A stretch of 6,295 bases of DNA from assembly GCA_003641345.1 (NCBI GenBank), contig QNAD01000125.1:1-6295 (forward strand), read 5' to 3'. This stretch comes from Candidatus Zixiibacteriota bacterium (GTDB lineage Bacteria; Zixibacteria; MSB-5A5; GN15; FEB-12). The notes under the pieces are model-generated. The model saw only the letters and a list, made by a program, of their open reading frames with translations, made no database searches and was not told where the DNA came from. Made by a program: the position numbers and the translations under genes. Shown one piece after another: positions 1 to 5,023 of the stretch. Numbering within the stretch: the stretch's first letter is position 1; every line of letters starts with the position of its first letter.

Positions 1-92
1 ATAGCCACAGCGGCTAAGATACCAAGAATTACAATAATGATTACAAGTTCAACTAAGGTAAACCCTTTTTGATTTAGTTTTGGAAAATGCAT
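1..92 (-). CDS. Type IV prepilin / type II pseudopilin, N-terminal fragment (PilA/GspG-like)
   Basis: This is the first 30 complete codons of a pilin-like protein that runs off the left edge of the window. It would be the filament subunit handled by the ATPase and platform protein encoded just upstream. Visible are a short, mildly basic leader (MHFPKLNQKG), then the class III prepilin peptidase site G10|F11. The mature part begins FTLVELVIIIVILGILAA, with the conserved Glu at mature position 5 (E15) and the hydrophobic helix that anchors pilins in the inner membrane before assembly. The start is secure: an AAAGGAG ribosome binding site lies 8 bases before the ATG and the leader length is normal. 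It follows the PilC/GspF-like gene with a 69-base gap, the E-F-G order of type II secretion loci. Without the C-terminal domain I cannot tell a major pilin from the pseudopilin GspG. Membership of the family is near certain; the subtype is open. Confidence 0.95.
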   Translation of the reverse strand, partial: MHFPKLNQKGFTLVELVIIIVILGILAAVA

Positions 93-100
93 CAGATTCT

Positions 101-106
101 CTCCTT
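101..106 (-). promoter_or_regulatory. Strong ribosome binding site of the prepilin gene
   Basis: On the minus strand the sequence AAAAAGGAGAG precedes the prepilin ATG with a spacing of about 8 bases. It is the best Shine-Dalgarno match in the window and clearly better than those of the two upstream genes. This fits a subunit needed in many more copies than the assembly ATPase and platform protein, though that last point is inference. Confidence 0.75.
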
Positions 107-124
107 TTTCATAAAATATTGTTT

Positions 125-153
125 GTTTTATTAATCGGCTAAATTTCTGTCAA
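125..153 (-). promoter_or_regulatory. Candidate sigma-70 promoter for the prepilin gene
   Basis: Reading the minus strand, a perfect TTGACA (153-148) is followed after 17 bases by TAAAAC (130-125), a four-of-six match to TATAAT. Transcription would start near 118 and give a leader of about 25 bases before the prepilin ATG. The pair lies wholly in the gap after the PilC-like stop codon, so it could give the prepilin extra expression independent of the operon. The -10 is imperfect and such matches arise by chance in A+T-rich DNA. Confidence 0.4.
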
Positions 154-167
154 CTTTATGTTTAGCC
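137..167. repeat. 7-bp inverted repeat with 17-base loop in the PilC-prepilin gap
   Basis: GGCTAAA at 137-143 pairs perfectly with TTTAGCC at 161-167. The right arm overlaps the PilC-like stop codon (162-164) and the loop contains the TTGACA of the candidate prepilin promoter. As RNA it could form a modest stem after the platform gene. On the transcribed (minus) strand it is followed by GATTAATAAAAC rather than a U-tract, so it is not a standard intrinsic terminator. It might act as an operator, as an RNA stem separating expression levels, or be chance. Confidence 0.4.
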
Positions 168-1376
168 TTTAAAAATATGTATTAAATTCCACATTGGTAA
201 AAATATTGCCAGAGCTAAAATTAGAACAAAACCACCTAAAACTAATGTTAGAATTGGTTCTAAAATTGAAGTTAGTTGTTTTGATTGATATTGAACTTCT
301 TTTGAGTAATGTTCTCCGGTTTCTGTTAGTATTTTTTCTAATGAACCTGATTCAAGTCCAATTGAAATCATTTGTAAAGCCATTTCAGGGAAAAATTCAA
401 ATTCGGAGGCAATTAGCTTACCCTCTTGTCCTTCTGTAAATATCGTTTGTAACTTCTTAATTTCTTTACCAATCATACTGTTTTTTACGGAATCTTGGAG
501 TAGCTCCAATGCTTTTATCAGCGGAATACCTGCTTTAATGAGAATTGAAAAAAGCATTGCAAAACGAGCCACATTTCCTTTGATGATGATACTGCCAATT
601 ATTGGAATCTTTAAAAATATTCTATCAACAATTAATCTACCTTTTTCGTTTTTAATAGTTTGCTTATAGCCAAAAATTAGAACAAAAATAAATCCCAAAA
701 GATAGGGCCAATAATTAAGAAGTAACTCACTGGTACCGGTAAGAATTCTTGTCGGTAAAGGAAGTTGGGCATTCAAAGAAGAGAAAAAAGCAATAAATTT
801 GGGAACGACAAAGGTAAGCATAACTATAATTGCTCCAGTGATTGCTAATATTACCATTGCTGGATATCTAATTCCGGATTTAATTTGCCTTGTTAATTCC
901 AGCTCTTTTTCCAAAATAGGGGATAGTTTATCAAGGATTTCGTCAAGTTGCCCTGATTCTTCTCCAGCGGCAATGCTTGAAATATAGACTTTTGAGAAAA
1001 AGGTTTCATGTTCAGCCATTGCTTCAGAAAGAGATACGCCGCCATATACCTGATTTCTAATTTGATTGATAGCTTCGTTAAAAGGATTATTTGGTTTGCC
1101 AACTTTTATTAACGAAAGTGATTTTAGTAATGGAATACCAGCTTTGTGTAAAGTTGCCAAGTTGTTTGTGAAAGTTATGAGATGTTCGTAATGTTTACTC
1201 TTAAAGAATCCCCAGAGAGAACCAGCTATGCTGTTTTTTTCTTTAGCTATATTAATAGGAATTAATTTTTGTTCATGAAGATAGTTGATAGTTTGTTCAA
1301 TCGTTTCAGCTGAGTAAACTCCATCGACAGAATTTCCTTCTTCATCAACAGCTGAATATTTAAACGACGTACGCAT
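162..1376 (-). CDS. Type IV pilus / type II secretion inner-membrane platform protein (PilC/GspF family)
   Basis: This polytopic inner-membrane protein forms the platform on which the cytoplasmic ATPase acts to push pilin subunits into the filament. Its 404 residues match the usual family length of about 400. The family's two homologous T2SSF domains are visible at roughly residues 66-190 and 268-391. They share paired motifs: AGIPLLKSL (79-87) with AGIPLIKAL (282-290), and GEESGQLDEIL (138-148) with GLESGSLEKIL (340-350). Also present are the family signature KSGIRYPAM (166-174) and LEPIL (372-376). Membrane segments lie near 171-193, 222-237 and 368-393. The N-terminal 45 residues (FKYSAVDEEGN...) resemble the family's cytosolic lead-in. 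The ATG overlaps the end of the ATPase gene by 17 bases in another frame and has only a weak ribosome binding site, suggesting translational coupling. The sequence alone does not separate PilC from GspF or MshG. Confidence 0.95.
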   Translation of the reverse strand: MRTSFKYSAVDEEGNSVDGVYSAETIEQTINYLHEQKLIPINIAKEKNSIAGSLWGFFKSKHYEHLITFTNNLATLHKAGIPLLKSLSLIKVGKPNNPFNEAINQIRNQVYGGVSLSEAMAEHETFFSKVYISSIAAGEESGQLDEILDKLSPILEKELELTRQIKSGIRYPAMVILAITGAIIVMLTFVVPKFIAFFSSLNAQLPLPTRILTGTSELLLNYWPYLLGFIFVLIFGYKQTIKNEKGRLIVDRIFLKIPIIGSIIIKGNVARFAMLFSILIKAGIPLIKALELLQDSVKNSMIGKEIKKLQTIFTEGQEGKLIASEFEFFPEMALQMISIGLESGSLEKILTETGEHYSKEVQYQSKQLTSILEPILTLVLGGFVLILALAIFLPMWNLIHIFKG

Positions 1377-3090
1377 TTTCTACCGGAACTTTTTTGTTTT
1401 GTGGTTCCACATATTCTTCAATGTTTGAAGTTTCCTTGAGTAATTCTTCGAGCGAGATTTTACCCTCCTGAATTTTACCCAGCCCGATTTCAAAAAGAGT
1501 TAAAAATCCGTTCTTACGGGCAACCTTTTTAATTTTACTAACAGATGCGTTATTTGTAATTAATTCTGATATTTCAGGGTTGATTTCCAGATATTCAAAA
1601 ATACCTATCAAGCCTGCGAATCCGGTGTTTTTACATTTAGCACAACCTTGACCTTTTTTAAATGTAAGTGCTCCAGATAAATCACTTAATCCTGCTTTTG
1701 CCAAGACAGGTTCAGATGGGCGATATTCCTCAAGACATTTTGGACAATTTAATCTTACTAGTCGTTGGGCAAGAATGCCTTTGACTGTTGATGCAATTAG
1801 GTATGGTTCAATCCCCATATTCATTAATCTTGATAGTGTCGATGGGGCATCATTAGTGTGAATTGTTGAAAATACTAAGTGGCCTGTGAAAGAAGCACGG
1901 ATAGCTAATTGGGCAGTTTCGGAATCTCTAATTTCTCCAATCATCATGATATCCGGATTCTGTCTCAACAAAGACCTGAGAATTTTGGGGAAAGTAAGGC
2001 CAGCTTTCTCATTTATTTGAGTCTGGATAATAAGTGGCAGAGAATATTCAACGGGGTCCTCAATCGTAACTATATTTTTATCTATAGAATTTATATCCTG
2101 AAGGCTGGTGTATAAAGTAGAGGTTTTACCACTTGAAGTAGGTCCGGAAATTAATATTAAACCTTCAGGTTTATTTATTATGTTTTTCCAGCGTTCAATT
2201 AATTTATTATCGAAGCCTAATTGTTTGAAATTTAGTTTTAAATTTCTTCGGTCAAGAATCCTAATAACAATTTTTTCTCCATGGATGGTTGGCAGGGTGG
2301 AAACACGAAGGTCAACAGTTAATCCATCAAAGTTGTACATAAAACGTCCATCCTGTGGTAATCTCTTTTCCGACACGTCCAGATTTGATGCAACCTTAAT
2401 TCGAGAAATTAACTCCGACTGCATAGATTTTGGCGGAGCCGCTTCTTCATGCATTACACCGCTAATACGGTATCTAATTCTTATCTGGTTTTCTTCAGGT
2501 TCGATATGGATATCGGAAGCATGATCATTAACAGCTTTTGAGATTAAGACATTGACAAGTTTTATTATCGGACTATCGGAATTATCTTCAGCTTTCTTTT
2601 TCGATATTTCTTCGTAAGCATTATCTTTTTTCTTTGTATCGATGTATTGATTAAGAGAATCAGCTACGGAATAATACTTGTCGATTGCCTGTTTAATCTC
2701 AGACGAAGATGCAATCGATCTTTGAATATTTAATTTGGTGACATATTTTAATTCATCAATAGCAATAATATTTAATGGATCTGCCATTGCAATCGATAAA
2801 GTATTACCAATTGCAAAAATTGGTATCAAATTATAGCGACGAGCAATATTGACAGGGACTTTTTGCACTACAATAGGGTCAAGAATCATAGACCCTAATG
2901 ATATTTTAGGAATTGAAAGACGTATTGAAATTGCCTCGATAAGGTGATCTTCGGATATTACACCTTTATCGATTAATATTTCCCCAACTCGTTTACCCGA
3001 TGTTTTTTGTTCTTCTAATGCCTCATTTAACTCATCTTGAGTTATGTATTCTTTTTCAAGAAGCAGGTCACCAATTTTTTTTGTTTTCAT
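1360..3090 (-). CDS. Type IV filament assembly / type II secretion ATPase (PilB/GspE family) with MshEN-like N-terminus
   Basis: This cytoplasmic hexameric ATPase powers assembly of pilin or pseudopilin filaments through the PilC/GspF-like platform encoded by the next gene. The 576-residue length is typical. Two tandem MshEN-like motifs occupy residues 5-28 and 34-57 and may bind cyclic di-GMP; the rest of the T2SSE N-domain extends to about 140. The ATPase core shows Walker A GPTSSGKT (316-323), the Asp box VTIEDPVEY (341-349), Walker B IMMIGEIRD (381-389) and the His box GHLVFSTIHTNDA (403-415). A four-cysteine zinc site follows, C449/C452 and C483/C486, as in assembly ATPases rather than most PilT retraction motors. 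The family usually has GPTGSGKT; here Ser replaces the middle Gly, but the GxxxxGK[TS] rule is kept. The ATG is preceded by A-rich sequence without a good Shine-Dalgarno match. It is the first gene of the minus-strand operon visible here. PilB versus GspE cannot be decided from this window. Confidence 0.96.
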   Translation of the reverse strand: MKTKKIGDLLLEKEYITQDELNEALEEQKTSGKRVGEILIDKGVISEDHLIEAISIRLSIPKISLGSMILDPIVVQKVPVNIARRYNLIPIFAIGNTLSIAMADPLNIIAIDELKYVTKLNIQRSIASSSEIKQAIDKYYSVADSLNQYIDTKKKDNAYEEISKKKAEDNSDSPIIKLVNVLISKAVNDHASDIHIEPEENQIRIRYRISGVMHEEAAPPKSMQSELISRIKVASNLDVSEKRLPQDGRFMYNFDGLTVDLRVSTLPTIHGEKIVIRILDRRNLKLNFKQLGFDNKLIERWKNIINKPEGLILISGPTSSGKTSTLYTSLQDINSIDKNIVTIEDPVEYSLPLIIQTQINEKAGLTFPKILRSLLRQNPDIMMIGEIRDSETAQLAIRASFTGHLVFSTIHTNDAPSTLSRLMNMGIEPYLIASTVKGILAQRLVRLNCPKCLEEYRPSEPVLAKAGLSDLSGALTFKKGQGCAKCKNTGFAGLIGIFEYLEINPEISELITNNASVSKIKKVARKNGFLTLFEIGLGKIQEGKISLEELLKETSNIEEYVEPQNKKVPVENAYVV

Positions 3091-3125
3091 ATCTTTTTAT
3101 TTGTACTTATTTAATGCAATCTTTT

Positions 3126-3131
3126 ATCATA
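3126..3131 (-). promoter_or_regulatory. Possible -10 box for the ATPase-platform operon
   Basis: On the minus strand TATGAT (3131-3126) is a five-of-six match to TATAAT and would place transcription start about 28 bases before the ATPase ATG. The -35 position, 17 bases upstream (TTAGTT, 3154-3149), is poor and sits inside the palindrome at 3140-3155. A poor -35 covered by a palindrome can mean a regulated promoter, but this is weak evidence. Confidence 0.3.
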
Positions 3132-3139
3132 TCGGTAAA

Positions 3140-3155
3140 TTTAGTAACAACTAAA
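3140..3155. promoter_or_regulatory. Palindromic operator-like site between divergent genes
   Basis: TTTAGT (3140-3145), a 4-base AACA centre, and ACTAAA (3150-3155) form a perfect 6-bp inverted repeat in the 139-base region separating the ATPase operon from the outer-membrane protein gene. It overlaps the expected -35 of the ATPase promoter candidate and lies upstream of the candidate promoter for the plus-strand gene, a position suitable for a dimeric regulator. The arms are A+T-rich, so chance occurrence is possible. Confidence 0.3.
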
Positions 3156-3170
3156 GCTATAAGTTTGTAT

Positions 3171-3200
3171 TTGGAATGATTTTATAAGTTATTGTAGTAT
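3171..3200 (+). promoter_or_regulatory. Possible promoter of the outer-membrane protein gene
   Basis: TTGGAA (3171-3176) and TAGTAT (3195-3200), 18 bases apart, each match four of six sigma-70 consensus positions. They would start transcription near 3207, about 23 bases before the ATG at 3230. Some promoter is expected in this stretch because the gene has no upstream gene on its strand, but the exact boxes are uncertain. Confidence 0.25.
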
Positions 3201-3217
3201 AAGCTAATAGTGTCTCT

Positions 3218-3222
3218 GAGGA
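3218..3222 (+). promoter_or_regulatory. Ribosome binding site supporting the start at 3230
   Basis: GAGGA lies 7 bases before the ATG at 3230 and favours that start over the in-frame ATG at 3251. The latter has only a looser GAGAG at 3236-3240. The later start would give a more classical signal peptide (MKIVLLLICSTYL...), so the choice is not final. Confidence 0.5.
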
Positions 3223-3229
3223 TTGACCG

Positions 3230-4840
3230 ATGTTTGAGAGAAGAAGCAAGATGAAAATAGTCCTATTATTGATTTGTTCAACTTATTTATGTGCTCAAGT
3301 AGAGGCAAATGATTATCAACAATATGATGGTTTTGTTATTGATTCAGTTATAATTGAAAATAAGAATATTTATGATTTGTCTGAAGATAAATTTGACAAT
3401 TTTTTATTTAAAACTGCCAACAAATTACATCTGAAAACAAAAAAGAATATTATCAGGCAGGAACTTCTTTTATTCTCGGGCGATAATTTTGATAGTCGTT
3501 TAGCTTTGGAAACTGAAAGAAATTTAAGGCAAAATCTTATTATCTATGATGCTTATCTATTGATTAAGAAAAATTCTGATAATAAATTGGTGATTCGCGT
3601 TGTAACTGTTGACCAGTGGAGTTTTATTGGGAGCTTTAATTTTAAAAGAGAAGGGAATCTAAATAGTTTTAATGTTCTGGTTGAAGAGAGGAATTTTTTG
3701 GGATTAAATAAATTTTTATCTCTTAATTATTTTTCCGAATCAATAGAAAAGGATTATATCAATCTTACTTTTTTGGAAAAAAGGTTATTTTATCAGCCAT
3801 TGAGATTTTTGTGGTTTTACAGTAATTCAAGAACAAATCAAACAAATCAGGTTATTGTTAGTCATCCTTATTATAACCTATTACAAAGCTATTCATACTC
3901 TTTTAATTTTGGTTTTTCAGAAACAATAACAAAACAATATTATGACAGCCTTGAAATAGCGGAGGCAAAAATAAATTCCGATTATTTTGGGTTTGGTTTT
4001 GGTTACCGGTTTGGTTCTTATGATAAAAAAATGAAAATTTCAGGAGTTTATGATTATAGGAATAATAAAGTAATAGAACAGAATGTTATGCAGGGTTTTA
4101 ATGATTCTATAGAGATATTTCAGGATTCAATAATTCATAGATTTGGTTTTGGTGTTAGTTTTAATACATACAATTTTATGAAATTACAACAAGTTGATGG
4201 TTATGGTTATGTTGAAGATTTTAACATAGGATATCAAGCTTCTCTTTTTCTGTTTAGGAAATATGATAGTGATTTTGAACAAGTTGATGAAAATGAAATT
4301 TCTATGGTTGCCGGTTTTTCAGGGTTTAGGGAAAATAATTTATATAGTTTAGTTATGAATAATTCGGTTTGGTTAAGAAATGGCAAAAAGATAAGAAATT
4401 ATTCTAAAGTTAAATTATCGTGGTATAATATTAATTTAGATTATGTCACATTTGTTTTCAGAGGGAGGTATGATTATAATTGGAGTATAAATAATTCTGA
4501 TAATTTAATTTTAAGCGGTATATCCAATTTAAGAGGATATCCGAAATATTATAAAACCGGAAATAAGAAAATTGTACTAAATCATGAAACCAGATTTTTC
4601 ACAGGTCTTGAAATATTATCGGTAAATTTAGGAGTTGCCTTATTCACTGACATAGGTAATGTCTGGAAATGTGGAGAGAAAGTCTCAATGTCTGATTTCA
4701 AATCAAATATTGGTGTCGGCTTAAGGTTTTATCCTGAAAGGGTTTCTAATAATAGTGTGGTCAGAATGGATTTTAGTTATTCCAAAGAATTTGATTGGTC
4801 GGTATCAATAAATTCGAATCATTACTTTGATGCTTTATGA
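3230..4840 (+). CDS. Omp85/BamA-TamA-like outer-membrane beta-barrel protein with an N-terminal POTRA-like domain
   Basis: The protein has 536 residues. Residues 1-26 look like a signal peptide (basic start, VLLLICSTYL core, likely cut after VEA26). Residues about 35-126 have the pattern of a POTRA domain: FVIDSVIIENKNIYD, then NKLHLKTKKNIIRQELLLF, SGDNFD, the helix ETERNLRQN, and strands ending in VTVDQWS. A Tyr/Asn/Phe-rich barrel with alternating polar and hydrophobic strands follows to the end. Omp85 hallmarks appear late: SNLRGY (432-437, the lid-loop [V/I/L]RG[F/Y] motif), NHETRF (451-456), LFTDIGNVW (471-479) and GVGLRF (495-500). Family members insert or translocate outer-membrane proteins or surface material; the substrate here is unknown. 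With one clear POTRA and about 400 barrel residues it is shorter than BamA (five POTRAs), so it is probably not the essential BamA. The last aromatic residue (F533) is followed by DAL, so the usual C-terminal aromatic is not the final residue. It is transcribed away from the pilus-type operon. Confidence 0.85.
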   Translation: MFERRSKMKIVLLLICSTYLCAQVEANDYQQYDGFVIDSVIIENKNIYDLSEDKFDNFLFKTANKLHLKTKKNIIRQELLLFSGDNFDSRLALETERNLRQNLIIYDAYLLIKKNSDNKLVIRVVTVDQWSFIGSFNFKREGNLNSFNVLVEERNFLGLNKFLSLNYFSESIEKDYINLTFLEKRLFYQPLRFLWFYSNSRTNQTNQVIVSHPYYNLLQSYSYSFNFGFSETITKQYYDSLEIAEAKINSDYFGFGFGYRFGSYDKKMKISGVYDYRNNKVIEQNVMQGFNDSIEIFQDSIIHRFGFGVSFNTYNFMKLQQVDGYGYVEDFNIGYQASLFLFRKYDSDFEQVDENEISMVAGFSGFRENNLYSLVMNNSVWLRNGKKIRNYSKVKLSWYNINLDYVTFVFRGRYDYNWSINNSDNLILSGISNLRGYPKYYKTGNKKIVLNHETRFFTGLEILSVNLGVALFTDIGNVWKCGEKVSMSDFKSNIGVGLRFYPERVSNNSVVRMDFSYSKEFDWSVSINSNHYFDAL

Positions 4841-4846
4841 TTTTGA

Positions 4847-4876
4847 TTGACAAATTACTGATATTCAATACATTAT
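4847..4876 (+). promoter_or_regulatory. Candidate sigma-70 promoter for the metalloprotease gene
   Basis: A perfect TTGACA (4847-4852) is followed after 18 bases by CATTAT (4871-4876), four of six matches to TATAAT. Transcription would begin near 4883 and leave a leader of roughly 140 bases before the ATG at 5024. The -10 overlaps a small inverted repeat, ACATT/AATGT (4870-4882). Confidence 0.35.
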
Positions 4877-5013
4877 AAATGTAGATACTTACCGACAGGT
4901 CTGATTGCTTTTTTTGATTAGGAAGTGAAAATTAGCTTAAATTTTTTGTTCAAATGAATGTATAAGTTAAAATAAATTTAGGATTATTAATTAATGTCCG
5001 ACATTTGTTTTAC

Positions 5014-5017
5014 AGGA
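5014..5017 (+). promoter_or_regulatory. Ribosome binding site deciding the protease start
   Basis: AGGA lies 6 bases before the ATG at 5024. An in-frame ATG at 4994 would add ten residues (MSDICFTGFI) before the signal peptide and lacks a comparable site, so 5024 is preferred. Confidence 0.6.
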
Positions 5018-5023
5018 TTTATT

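Larger units (their letters stand above)
4841..5023. other. Intergenic region between the outer-membrane protein and protease genes
   Basis: These 183 bases carry no convincing gene. They contain a candidate promoter starting 6 bases after the upstream stop codon (4847-4876), a short symmetrical stretch ACATT-ATA-AATGT (4870-4882), a run of seven T (4909-4915) without a GC-rich stem before it, and the protease ribosome binding site. I see no clear intrinsic terminator, so read-through from the outer-membrane protein gene is possible. Confidence 0.6.

Noticed and set aside
2108..2524. Plus-strand open frame of 138 codons
   Set aside because: It is wholly antisense to the ATPase core, which has every catalytic motif intact; its translation shows no domain or plausible start context. 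The smaller antisense frames at 194-439, 799-987 and 1909-2115 and the alternate frame at 893-1102 were dropped for the same reason.
3160..3167. Bacteroidetes-type -7 element TAAGTTTG (TAnnTTTG)
   Set aside because: No TTG or TTTG sits at the required distance upstream, and the pattern is frequent by chance in DNA this A+T-rich.
3287..3295. Lipobox around C21 of the outer-membrane protein (TYLC)
   Set aside because: The residue before the cysteine is Leu rather than Gly, Ala or Ser, and the protein has clear barrel features, so lipoprotein processing is unlikely.
3230..4840. Two-partner secretion transporter (FhaC/ShlB type)
   Set aside because: The LRGY motif is shared, but there is no adjacent TpsA exoprotein, no N-terminal plug helix and only one POTRA-like domain, so a general Omp85-like call is safer.
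4895..4916. Intrinsic terminator ending in seven T after the outer-membrane protein gene
   Set aside because: The sequence before the T-run (4909-4915) forms no stem longer than about 3 bp.
4994..5023. Ten-residue upstream in-frame extension of the metalloprotease
   Set aside because: It lacks a good ribosome binding site and would put MSDICFTGFI ahead of an otherwise standard signal peptide; the ATG at 5024 has AGGA at proper spacing.
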